Part shown: piece after piece, positions 24,894-34,460 of the stretch
Layout: every line of letters begins with the position of its first letter
How positions within the stretch are numbered: position 1 is the first letter of the stretch
Assembly (NCBI RefSeq): GCF_901933205.1
Contig: NC_044576.1
Location: 6,233,024 to 6,297,023 of the forward strand
Reading direction: 5' to 3'
Length of the DNA stretch: 64,000 nt
From: Camarhynchus parvulus
Lineage: Eukaryota > Chordata > Aves > Passeriformes > Thraupidae
Translations under genes and position numbers: made by a program
The notes under the pieces: generated by a model
The model's input: only the letters and a program-made list of their open reading frames with translations
Databases searched by the model: none
What the model was told of the DNA's origin: nothing

Positions 24894-27039
24894 ATCAGAT
24901 CCCCAGTTTGGGAGAAGAGATGAAATCAACATGAGTTCGTAGTAAACTTTGCTGCTGATGAATGAACCAAAGGCAGATCCCCACTGACAGTCCAGCCTCA
25001 ATGGAAGCAGCATTCACCACGATGCAGAGCAATGCAGGGAATGTCATACCATGCAAAATGAATTAGATGCTTGTTTAGGGTTTTTTAGGAATTGTATGCA
25101 TCACATCAAATACCATCCCTGGACTTAATGATATAAACTTTGAAATGTATTTTTAAGCCTAGTCTAACTAATGCCAACACCTTTAAAAACATGAAAGCAC
25201 AAGGCACTAACGAGCATTTTGCTCTACAACTGCTTTTGCAAAGGTCAGTCATTCCACAGCTCCACACCACCCCTTGGAGCACAGAACAGTAAATGAGCTG
25301 GAGGAAGGTTTGCCAAGACCTTGTGAGCTGGAGGGTGAGCCCACCTCGTGCCCCCTGAATGCCACAGGACCAGGCACGAGGGGCCTGGGCAGGCGCTTTC
25401 TGACAGCACACAGCTTCTCACACTTGGGTGCCAGCAAAGCTGGGGGCCTGCTTTACACATGCACCCCATCAGACTGTTTCAAACACAATGGGGTGCCCTT
25501 AAAGGTGCTCCCTCTGGATCTTCATAGGCCTCCAAGCATCCTGTTCTGACCCCTGTGTGAGGCACCTGCCATCAAGGATATCTTCCCTGCCCTTGCGGAA
25601 GGTGACAGGGGACCCCACCAGACCAGAATGAACAAGAAAATCAAGGCAAGGCGGCAACTTCCTCCACCAAAAGACTCTGTTTTGGTAATGGCCCTGTAGG
25701 GATGGAGGAGAATCACTTCTTCCCTGCTGGAGGGAAAAGAGAGAAGGCTGCTCTTGCTCTCTGGCCAGTGTTGCACCTGCTGCAGTGTCCGGGCTTGATG
25801 GTGAGGTGGGAAGCAGCGTGCCCAGGCTGCCCTGTTTTGAAAGCAGCAACAAAGTTTTCAGTGAAGTAGCACAAACTCTTCTCGTTCACCTAGCAGTGGC
25901 CTCACAGGCCCTGTTGCTCTTAAAAAAGTGTCTCTACTGCTCCTGAGCAGCAAGACCCCTGGTCTAAGCATAATGCCAGAGCCGGTCCCAGCCTCTCCAT
26001 GCATGTCTCCCTGGGATGCAATGAGCATCAGGGTCAAAAGCACCCGTACCTGCTGCATGCAAGCAGCCCCATCCCACGCTCACCATCCACTGAGACTCCC
26101 TGGGAAACAATCTCTGTCAGCTCCTGGCATCAAAAGGGAGTTTCTCCACTGTGGTGATGGGAATGCTGAGCCTTTGGTGGAAAGAAGGGTACTGAAGCGG
26201 AAGCACACCTGGGCTTGCACCTTCCCTGGATCTGGGCAGTGCATGGAAACATCCGGTTTCAGCAGCAGTCAGGGTTATATTTAAATCTGGATGATGAATT
26301 CAGCTGGCTATAAAAAGACTTATATTTACACTTATTGCTGATTAGCTCAAACATTTGGCAATCAGATAAAATACGCCATCAGAAATTTCTGAGTAACAGA
26401 AGCATTACATCCCTCCTTGCAGCCACTAGCTGAATATTGTCATAGTGTCAGTGCTGCTATTACGGAAAACAGGCAGCCAGCTGCTTCTATTAATCACGCT
26501 GCTAGCGCAGGTAGCTGCTGGAGACCGTGCCTAAATCTCTGGTGGGCTCGATCACAAGCCTGCAATTCAGCCACTTGCTCCCCTCCCCAACTATTTCAGT
26601 GACAGCAAGCACTGCCCCATCACCCTCTGCCTCGGACACCGCAGGTTCGCAATACACGCTTTACCACGGGCTCACTCCATCCCTACTCCCTGAATGCACA
26701 ATGAGGTATTTTATCCCATCAGCAATCCCACACCACAAATAAGGTCCCCTCTGATGGTTATAAGCCGCATCTGACCGGAGAGCTACATCTCCTCCTGCAG
26801 AAGGGGTCCAGGCCAGAGGTAGGAAGCCCCACGACCCCAGAGGCAGCCCTGCTGCCCCTTTGGGGACCAAGATGAGTGTCATTTACCAAAGGGACTGGGA
26901 TCTCAGGGTGCCAAAGAGAAACAGCTGCCCCTGTACCCAAACGAGAGCAGTTACCCCCAGCCAGCCAGCACCCAGCTTTTTGTCTCTCTGCTGCCTGCAC
27001 ATCCCCAAGCACTGTTCAGATTGTTCCAAACTATTAAAA

Positions 27040-27640
27040 ATCGATCATAAAAAATCATTCCTATGTCTATAAACAAGTTAATGGAGTAAGTGAAAACAAA
27101 GTACATTTCTTAATGGGAGTGTTATGTTGCCCTCTCTAGGCCCTGGCTCTCAGTGCCGGTTTCTGTAGGCTCCCTGCCAGAGAAGTATCACTCAGAGCTG
27201 TTGCTGTTGCTGCTGCTACTCTGCTAATGAATGACTAACTTAGGCCAGAGGGGAAATGACATCACCGGGGTGTAAAACACAACTGCATTAGGAAACTTTT
27301 TACCTGCTTTACATTTGTCATAATTATTCTACACAATACAGCCGGTATTTGCATAATTTCAAGGCGTGCCATTATCTTAATTGAAAATTGTTTTCATATG
27401 GTTGAATAATGCAGAATGACATCAGTTAAAGCCGCAATGAAATGCACAAGTATAATCACACGGCTAATTACTAGCGGTGTTTGCATGTAAAAATAAATAA
27501 AATCGTGCGTATTATTAGGAAGGTACATGCAGCTGAGAACTCTAGTACCGGAGCAGTGTTTTACTCGCAATGGTAGGATTAATTTTCTCTGATGTTCCTA
27601 CCACAGTAACATGAGCTGATCATTAAGGCATATTAAAATG
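27040..27640. promoter_or_regulatory. Candidate conserved enhancer in intron 2, flanking the CpG island
   Basis: This AT-rich, repeat-poor block is dense in homeodomain-type words (TAATTA, TTAATTGAAAATTG). It also has an octamer ATTTGCAT at 27347-27354 and two copies of the CRE-related TGACATCA at 27257-27264 and 27417-27424. That composition is typical of deeply conserved developmental enhancers. Conservation is not visible from one sequence, so the call is an inference. Confidence 0.4.
27197..27220. repeat. Short CTG/TTG trinucleotide tract
   Basis: The sequence is GCTGTTGCTGTTGCTGCTGCTACT. It is a short interrupted triplet repeat beside the enhancer-like block upstream of exon 3. Confidence 0.75.
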
Positions 27641-28451
27641 ATTTGTGTCCCTTTCCCCACCCCCCTCCCTTCCAAATATCTTTCATTTTACACACACACG
27701 AGACACGCAGAGGCACAGTTTTAAATAGTCACCACGGGCAATTTCAGAGCATCCATTGCTCACTGTCATCTCCCCGATTCTTAGGAAAAGGCTCCCTTAT
27801 CTCAGCGGCACGCACAGAAAATTAAAGTGAAGAGGTGGCAGTGAGCGAAGGTGGTGGCTCTGAGACGCGTTTCGGCTGCGTACGCGTGTGTGCGGGTACA
27901 CGGCTACGCCGGCACCTACAGCCACGCGTGCCTCCGAAAACAGCCCCTGCGGACAGCCCCCCCTTGGACCCACCCCCCGGGCATCTCCAACAGAAGTTCC
28001 CCCAAAACATCTCGTCCCCCTCCCGCCTGGTCTCCAGCCCCACTCGGGGACCCTCTCCATCCCCGCAGCCCCCTGCCTGGATACCTCACCCGTCCCCCGC
28101 CCCAGACTGAAGCAATGAATTTGAAAAGCAGATAACGGGAGGGCTCGGGGCTGGGGCGGGGCGGTGCGGGGCTGCGCGGCCCCATCCCGGGCTGCGCGGC
28201 CGCCGGCGGAGGGTGCCGGCGCGCAGCGCGTTTGCGCCGGGAGCGCGGCGGCTCCGAAATACGCCCAGGCATATCTGCAAGTTATTTGAATGTATTATTC
28301 CCGTACCTGTCATTTATCACTTTATTCAACACGTCCCTGCCAGCAAGAGAGCGTTTGATCTCCCTCTGCCTCCATTTCGTAATTTCCGCCCTCTTAAACA
28401 TATCGAATACTTAAAAAAAACCCCGAACACTATCGAAATCCCCCCAACGTG

Positions 28452-28534
28452 TTTTTTTTTTCCCCCGCTTTTCCGTGTGTTTTGCTTTCGGGGTTTTTTG
28501 TTTTGTTGGGTTTTTTTTTGTTGTTGTTGTTGTT
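28452..28534. repeat. T-rich tract ending in (GTT)n
   Basis: This stretch alternates T runs with C and G runs and ends with five GTT units (28520-28534). It is in the first 360 bp of ARID5B intron 2, so it is A-rich in the transcript. Confidence 0.85.
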
Positions 28535-28810
28535 AAGCAGAAGGATAGGGCGAGCCCCGCACACACTCCGCTGCCCGCCGGGCCGGGGCCGCCCCGCACC
28601 CCGACCCCCTCCCTCCTTCCCCCCGCCTGCACAAGTTCCCGGTCAGCGCGCACCGGTGCGCCCCGACGGCGCGGCCCCTCCGCGCTGCCCCGCCACGCAC
28701 GGCGGGGAGGGGGACGCGGGTGGGGGGAGCCACGAGAGGGGGGAGCCGAGCCCGGGCATGCAGGTGGGGACGGGCGCGGGGGAAGGGGGGGCCGGCGCCG
28801 CGTTTACCAC

Positions 28811-29071
28811 CTCGCCATGGTCACTGGTCCTGCCCTGGGGGGTGTCCTCGGGGAGAAAATAAAGTTTGGCGCTGGAGAGAAGTTGCCGGCTGGTGCGCTC
28901 CTCCCAGAGCAGCTGCAGCTCCGCGATGCAGGCGGGCTCCTCCGCGCGGCACCGCACGAAGAAGAAGTCGCCGAGGGAGAGGACCCGCGCCCGGCCGCCG
29001 CCGCGGCGCTGGAAGCGGAACGCCCTGTAGAAGACGTAGGGGCCGTGCGAGCCGCACGGGGCGCCGACCCA
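28811..29071 (-). CDS. ARID5B: ARID5B coding exon 2 (residues 8-94)
   Basis: This exon has 261 nt, 87 codons, and is phase 0 at both ends. The acceptor is TTGTTCCCCGCAG|TGGGTC and the donor GGCGAG|GTGGTA. The peptide opens W-V-G-A-P-C-G and contains LSLGDFFFVRC, IAELQLLWEERTSRQLLSS and KLYFLPEDTPQG, which I recognise as the highly conserved N-terminal segment of ARID5B. This is the segment that the short ARID5B isoform lacks. Two features differ from the human protein as I remember it: the QRRGGGRARV stretch, which replaces a shorter HLEGKPRI-like stretch through a GC-rich expansion, and several A/R substitutions consistent with local GC pressure. A V-V extension by use of the nearby GTG|GTAAAC donor is possible, but homology favours the GAG|GTGGTA site. 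Confidence 0.96.
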
Positions 29072-29243
29072 CTGCGGGGAACAACAACACGGCAGCGGCA
29101 TCAGCGCCGGCTCCGCGCCGCGCCGCGCCGCGCAGGGGCAGGAGGAGGAAGAGGGCGGCGGGAGGGGAGCGCGGGAGGGAGGGAGGGGGCTCCGCGGCGG
29201 CGGGGGGCGCGGGGCGGGGCGGGGGCGCGGGGCGGCGCGGTAC
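29072..29243 (-). other. ARID5B intron 1 (172 bp, GC-rich)
   Basis: This is a very short intron between two consensus splice sites (GTACCG ... TTCCCCGCAG). It is almost pure G/C with long GGGGCGGGG and GGAGGGAGGG runs on the plus strand. Its length is 1 mod 3, so retention shifts the frame. In the frame of exon 2 it has no stop codon. Short GC-rich introns are prone to retention; that part is general knowledge, not shown here. Confidence 0.9.
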
Positions 29244-29264
29244 CTGCAGTGCGCTGCGCTCCAT
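29244..29264 (-). CDS. ARID5B: ARID5B coding exon 1 (residues 1-7)
   Basis: This short first coding exon reads M-E-R-S-A-L-Q; the human start, as I remember it, is MEPNSLQ. The ATG is at 29264-29262 (minus strand) with G at -3 and G at +4, a strong Kozak context. The exon ends CAG|GTACCG, a good donor with GT at 29243-29242, and stops on a codon boundary (phase 0), which fits exon 2. It lies inside the CpG island. A second ATG 29 nt upstream, out of frame, overlaps this start. ARID5B (MRF2) is a nuclear AT-rich-interaction-domain transcription factor. It recruits the histone demethylase PHF2 and acts in adipogenesis, cartilage formation and lymphoid development. The ARID domain itself lies outside the window. 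Confidence 0.93.
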
Positions 29265-29293
29265 CGCGGCTCCGGCGCGATTGAACTCAACAT
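29244..29293 (-). other. Overlapping upstream ORF start in the ARID5B leader
   Basis: An ATG at 29293-29291 (A at -3) lies 29 nt upstream of the ARID5B ATG and in a different frame. In the spliced message it stays open through exon 1 and all of exon 2 and ends at a TGA shortly after entering exon 3 (about 115 codons). If intron 1 is kept, the same ATG reads in frame with exon 2. The reading is direct; translation is not shown. Confidence 0.6.
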
Positions 29294-29693
29294 TCTCCCA
29301 AACTTGTTGGCGTGAATGGAGCCCGGCAGGTCCTGGCAGGGCGAAGCCGGCCCCACCGCCCGCCGCCCCCGCCGCCGCCGCCCCCGCGCCGCCCCGCCGC
29401 CGCCGCCGCCTCCCGCCCCGCCGCGCGCGGCGACGCCCCCCTGCCGCCCGCCCCCGCTCCGCCGCCCCGCCGCCGCCCCGCCGCGTCCCGCCGCCGGCGC
29501 CACCCGACGCCGGCCGGGCCCCCGACGCCCGCCCGGGCCGGGCAAAAAATGCCGCGAGGCGGCTGCGGGCCTCAGGGGGGTGGCGCAGAGGCGGCGGGGC
29601 GGCGGCGGGGCCCCTGTCCGCGCTCGGCGATTTTTGGGGGCCGAAAGGGCGGGCGGGCGCGCTGCGGATCTGACAGGACCTGCCCGTATATGT

Positions 29694-29704
29694 CTAATAT
29701 AAAG
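29694..29704 (-). promoter_or_regulatory. TATA-like element, proximal candidate for ARID5B
   Basis: The minus strand reads CTTTATATTAG in a short AT-rich islet surrounded by GC-rich sequence. It would place transcription start near 29670, about 400 nt upstream of the ATG. It competes with the islet at 29.92 kb; the sequence alone cannot choose between them. Confidence 0.3.
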
Positions 29705-29920
29705 ACCATTTCCTGCGGCGCGAGGGGCGCTGCTCGTCCGCGCGCACCCGGCGGGACCGCCCGCTCCCACCGCCCGATCCCGCTCCCACCCCCCGGCAGC
29801 CGCGGAGCGCACGGCGGGGCTGCGCCCCCCGACGCCCCCCGGCGGCCGCGGAGGGCGGGCAGCGCGTCCCTAATTTATTTATCGCTGTTCCCCGGGAAGG
29901 GATGGAAAGTGGGTTATCGA

Positions 29921-29929
29921 TTATATAAA
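29921..29929 (-). promoter_or_regulatory. TATA-like element, distal candidate for ARID5B
   Basis: On the minus strand this reads TTTATATAA followed by TCGATAACCC, inside an AT-rich islet of about 75 bp within the CpG island. If used, the start site would be near 29895, giving a 5'UTR of about 630 nt before the exon 1 ATG. CpG-island promoters often do without a TATA box, so this is only a candidate. Confidence 0.3.
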
Positions 29930-30164
29930 CACATCAATATTCATGGCGCTGCGCGAAGGGACGCGGCTCGGCCGGAACAGCGCAGGGGGAGGGGAGCGGG
30001 AGCGCGGCGGCGGCGATGGGCGCGCTCTCTCCGCGCCCGCGGACACGGGCGCGCAGCGGCACGTGCCGGTGCTGCCGCTGCGGGCCCGGGGCGATGGCTC
30101 GGCGGGCGCGGAGGGGCGCGGGCCGGCGGACAGGTGGCTGCGCCCCCGCCCAGAGGGGCGGCCC

Positions 30165-30173
30165 CTTACCTGC
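30165..30173 (-). other. Strong splice-donor match upstream of the ARID5B start
   Basis: The minus strand reads GCAG|GTAAGG, with the exon ending at 30170, about 900 nt upstream of the start codon. It could end an alternative non-coding first exon of ARID5B spliced into the leader. No matching acceptor has been proven. Confidence 0.3.
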
Positions 30174-30780
30174 GCCCCGCCCGTCCCCTGCTGCGGCGCC
30201 TCGCGCCGGGGAGAGAGAGCCGCCGGCTCCGCGCGTCCCGCGCACCCTCCGCTATCCCGAGGCGGGCGGCTCGGTGCGCCGCCGGGAGCCTCAGCCGCGG
30301 GGAGCCTCGGCCGGCACCGCGGGCTTCGCACTTGGTCCCGCAGCGGCGCAAGGGCCGACCCGCAGCGCCGGGCACGGAAAGTTCCCATCGGGGCTCCGGG
30401 AGCTGCATCCCCGCAGGTAGATGCTGCAGCGGCGGGCGGGCTGCGCGGCCCCCCGCGCCTGCGGAGCCCCCATCCGCCCACCCCCGGACAGGAACGAGCG
30501 GGTCGTTTTGGGGGAGCTCTGTCCTTCTCGCCCTTTTCCCCGGGGCTCCATCACTGCCCGCCAGCACAGACAGCCCCGGCTTCGCGGGGCAGGGGGAGAG
30601 GGAACACCACAAAGTGGCTCCGCGGGGAGCACATCCCTCCGCGCTTTCCTCAGCAGTGCCACTTCCCAATTTTTGGCTCATTCCCCTTCCAAGCCCCCTC
30701 CGCAGGCCCTGATCCCAGGGGGAGAGGGGCAAGGGCGGGCACAGGCTCGGAGCCGCCCCGGCGGGGCGCCGTGAAACGGA

Positions 30781-30839
30781 AACAAATAAATAATTAAATA
30801 AGCAAATAAACGAACGAGGAAATAAATAAATAAATAAAT
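30781..30839. repeat. Imperfect (AAAT)n microsatellite
   Basis: This is an AAAT/TAAA-rich tract with CGAACGAGG interruptions, ending in five clean AAAT units. It sits directly between the GC-rich upstream leader region and the CRE/CTCF cluster. Confidence 0.9.
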
Positions 30840-30865
30840 GAGATCGTTAATAATGACGCCAGCGG

Positions 30866-30873
30866 TGACGTCA
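30866..30873. promoter_or_regulatory. Perfect CRE palindrome (TGACGTCA)
   Basis: The full 8-bp CREB/ATF consensus is preceded by a related TGACGCC at 30854 and followed by TGCATCACGAC. It sits about 1.6 kb upstream of the ARID5B start codon at the upstream shoulder of the CpG island. CREB occupancy is inferred from the motif only. Confidence 0.55.
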
Positions 30874-30948
30874 GCGCCGCGTGCATCACGACACAGCGCG
30901 CGCCGCGGGGGGCAGCAACAAGTGCGGGCGGCGGCGCTGCGGGCGGGG

Positions 30949-30965
30949 CGCCCCCTAGCGGGTGC
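30949..30965 (-). promoter_or_regulatory. Near-consensus CTCF site
   Basis: The plus strand reads GCGCCCCCTAGCGGGTG. On the minus strand the core CCGCTAGGGGGCGC matches the CTCF consensus CCASYAGRKGGCRS at 13 of 14 positions. It lies at the upstream edge of the CpG island, a common place for a promoter-linked boundary. Binding has not been tested here. Confidence 0.55.
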
Positions 30966-33900
30966 CTCTGCTGCGGTGCGGGCGGCGGGGCAGGACAGAC
31001 GGACAGCGGTGCCAGACAGCGCTGTGGGTGCACAAATCCCGCTGGGACCGAGGGGCCCTCCCCGCTGCAAGCCATAATGTTCGGTGGCGGGAACCCCTAC
31101 GCGAGGCGCAAGGCTTGCTTGGCCCCGAGTAGCGGGAACGGAGAAGGCACGGGAATTTGGGCAAGGTTCGCGCCGGTTCCATGTAGGTGAGGGATCCATC
31201 TTGACAACCTCAGCACCCAAGCCTGGCTGGGATGCTTGGTGCTTCTCCAGGGGCAGGCTGATTTTCTTCTGGTTCCTCTGGAGGAATTACCAAATCCTTA
31301 CAGTTTGTAAGAGGTTTCACCTTTCCTGCCCATTATCCTTTTGAGATGCCCCGAGTGCCTGTCCGGTCTGAGGCCTCACGGCTCGTACAGCAGTGAGAAC
31401 ACTGTGAGCACCAGGGGCAGGCTGGGATGCTCCTTGAGGACAGCAGGAAGCCAGTGGGTACCGCTGCTTGGGCTTCCACCCAGCACCACCATGGCTTGGA
31501 TGGGCAAACCCAGCAGAATGGCTCAGGAGAGCTGCAAATAGCATCCCTTTTGGCCAATAAAGTCACTTTGTGCTTGGGAGCTCAGTCCCTGGAGGATGTT
31601 TGTCAGGGGCTGGACAGGTATGGGAGGTGACGCAAGTGAGACCCACACCTTGACACATCCCTGCAAAACAGGGAGTGCTGCTCCATTTCACCCCCAGTGA
31701 ATTCCTGGCCAGATTTACACACATTTCTTCTGCAATTCACCTTTGTTTTCACTGACCTTGGCATGTTTAATCAGGGTTATATTCTCACACAGATACAACA
31801 CTCCTCAAATGATTGCTACAATATTTTGGGCACAAACAGGTTTGTATTTGTTTCTTCATTTTCTTTATCTCAGGCAGGTAGGGCTGCTCCTTTCCCACCA
31901 TATATAATCAAGTAGCAAAGAGAACTTCCCATCTCCATTTGTGCCCAAATCCCTCTGCTTCTACCCTAGCAGCTGGGGCCCAGGCACTGTTGGCAGCCTC
32001 TGTGCCAGCCCTGAGCTCCTCCCCACCGCATGAAGCATCACTCACAGCTCTGATACTTGCCGGGTCCCATCCTTCCCACCAGCCACAGACTTCCTCCAAG
32101 TATCCCTCCAAGCCATGGTGTTATATCCTCTATGAAGAAGGTGGTGAGGCTGAACAACCAGGTAAGAGCATGCTTTGGTCCTCTGAGCAGAGGGATGATT
32201 ATCAATCCCTGCAGCATGCTGGGAGGCAGGGCTTATGCAGGATGGCCCAAGTCACTGCTCCATGTACTGAGCTCCTGCAGGACCCCACCTAACCTTCAGC
32301 TGTAGAGGAGCTCATTGTCCATGGGGCAGGAGAAGGGGCCCACCATGAACAAAAGGAAGGTTCACGCTCCCTCCCCATGGCTCCAGCCCCCAGCCCTTGG
32401 TGTCACTTAATCCGGCGCTGCTGGCTGGTAGGACCCTCAGCATCCTGTTAAATTGCTAATGTTGGTAGCATTTCGAACGGGATAGCAAGAGAGGCTGTGG
32501 CAGTGCAGAAGTGTACATATTCCCAGCAGTGAGGGCATGCATACTCATCATTGCTCCAACATCAGTTTTATAGGAGCCTTCCCCCTCCCCCCAGAAAACT
32601 CTTTATACTTCAAAATAATAAATACAAAAAATACAGAGCCTGTTTATAGCAGAAATTGAAATTCCACATATTATCAAAAGCTGGATTTTGTCCTGCAGGC
32701 ACTGAATAAGTTTCTTCATATGAATATTTTGTAACTTTCTCTGGCCAAAAGAAATGTGCAAAATGTTGTAATTTTTCTGTGTCTTCTTTTGGACATTCCA
32801 AGCTTTTGCTTAAGCTTCTCATAACAGGCTATTTTCAGTGAAGAGGGGACAAAAAAAAAAAGCAGTCTACAGTATGCCGAGTCAATAAAGTAATGCAAAA
32901 CCATAAAACACAGCAACGATAACAACAGAAGATCAGCAGATTACAAAGGAAATAAGATGGGGATCAAACAGAGTGGTAGCTGGAAATGACTGCATAGAAG
33001 CCAAAATAAGGCTGCTCCTAATAAACAGCCAAAGTTGAACCAAAAAGCATTTGAAGTGTTAATTTATTAAATAACCTTATTTTCATGCCTTACAATTAAA
33101 AATAGTTGTGGTCAGGCATGTTGGGAGACAGGAAGCAATTGGAGTCTTGAAGCCCGGCTTTGTGCTTGGAAGGGAACACAGCCTGATCCACGCTGGGATG
33201 GGGCTGTGCCTGCACAGGGGGGCAGCCAGCAGTGCTGGGGGGCTCCAGGCCACTTACTGATTCTCTGCTCACAGCTTTTCCCTCCCAGGCTTTTAAGACA
33301 TGGCAGTTTTATGAGGAGTGTTCAGGGTGGGAGATGGAGTCACAGCAGGAGCAGGGGCTGTGAGGGTGATGCCAGCCCCGGCTCCCACTCAGCACACGGG
33401 ATGGGATGCAAAGCCCTGTGAAATTGCCATGAGGCCCCATGTTCAGTTCAGCAGGGTTTGGGATCAGTCTCTCACTTTGGGAGCCCTTTAGATCAGATGT
33501 ACAAATCACCAGCTCAAAGCATTAATAATACCAGGAGTCAGAGCATTTATCTTCCTTTCAAAAGATCCACCAGCCCCAATAAGTGACCAAAACGAGCAGA
33601 AAACCCTATGTGAGATCAGCTTTCAAACCCCAGTCTTCAATTCATATGTGCATTTGGAATTATTTTTATTTACCTTGCATTTCTTTTTGTTGCCCTGGCA
33701 TTGTGTGTTTTTAATTCCCCCACAGCACTGCTAGCAGCTCACCTGGAATGAGCACCCCACTGCCCCAGGGCTCCCAGACCAGGCTGCTTAAAGAAAATAA
33801 TCATCACTGAGTATCAAGATATTCACCAATAAAATAGTGACTGGTGGGACAGATCACCTGCAGGTGCAGAAAGGAGAAGGGTGCCCAGATGGCTGCAGAG

Positions 33901-34179
33901 TATTCTGGGACCCATAACAAGGGGTGCAGCCATGGGACAGGAAGAACCAGCAGATGACCAGCCTCCAAAATAGTTGTTTTACTCTCACAGTAACTGAGCT
34001 GCAGTGACTGCTAACTGCTGCCTGCAAAGCTGGTTTCATCTAGTGGCACAGAGTGATGGGTCAGCTAAAACAGAGCCCACACCATTTCTGCCTGATTGGT
34101 TGCTAACCAAATACACTTTTCAGATGCTGTTAATTGAGTCTGATGAATTTTGCTCCAGTGGGACCTATTACGGGCAAAA

Positions 34180-34460
34180 ATACAAGTGACATCAGAGCCA
34201 TAACTCATAAAAATCAAGTCCCTGAATTACATCTGAGAGCAATATGAAAATGCAAGTGGGATTTCAAATGGTATCAAATAACTTTCTGTCATACCTTATT
34301 AATACCACAGAGCTAATAGAAACAGCTATATTATCATCCTAATGTCATTATACATATATAATACACATGCGCGCATACACACAAACACTCTGTGTAATTA
34401 TAACAACATTATTTTGTTCACGCGGCCTGAAAAATGTGATTAGATGGTGGCTCTGAAATG
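34180..34460. promoter_or_regulatory. Possible conserved non-coding block upstream of ARID5B
   Basis: AT-rich unique sequence with TTATTAATACC and GTAATTATAACAACATT words plus a short CA/GCGC-alternating stretch. It is enhancer-like in texture only. Confidence 0.25.

Larger units (their letters stand above)
16029..28810 (-). other. ARID5B intron 2 (12.8 kb)
   Basis: Both boundaries are defined by the coding exons. I see no further convincing exon inside. It holds AT-rich conserved-looking blocks (22.54-22.9, 23.1-24.45 and 27.04-27.64 kb), a small minisatellite at 18.6 kb, an (ACA)n tract at 18.1 kb, a CCAAT palindrome at 19.84 kb, a polyadenylation-like site at 17.2 kb, and the 3' shoulder of the promoter CpG island. 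The GC-richer block at 18.18-19.5 kb contains long open frames (187 codons minus, 227 codons plus), but I recognise no domain in them. Confidence 0.85.
27850..31080. promoter_or_regulatory. CpG island covering the ARID5B promoter, exon 1 and exon 2
   Basis: This is a 3.2-kb stretch of high GC and frequent CpG in an otherwise AT-rich window. It is densest between about 28540 and 30780. GC-box-like GGGGCGGGG and CCGCCC words recur throughout. It is interrupted by an AT-richer interlude at 28260-28540 and by two small AT-rich islets at 29.69-29.70 and 29.87-29.95 kb. Islands of this size are typical of developmental transcription-factor genes. Most long open frames here, on both strands, are products of low stop-codon density and not genes. 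Confidence 0.9.

Noticed and set aside
28475..29284. 269- and 317-codon plus-strand frames opposite ARID5B exons 1-2
   Set aside because: Antisense shadows of GC-rich exon and leader sequence with low-complexity translation and no recognisable domain.
29312..30712. 466-codon open frame on the plus strand
   Set aside because: It lies wholly in the CpG island and is made of Arg/Ala/Pro/Gly runs. Low stop density at high GC explains it, and other frames in the same DNA are equally open.
29943..30797. 284-codon plus-strand frame and several minus-strand frames upstream of exon 1
   Set aside because: Compositional artefacts of the CpG island; no homology recognised.
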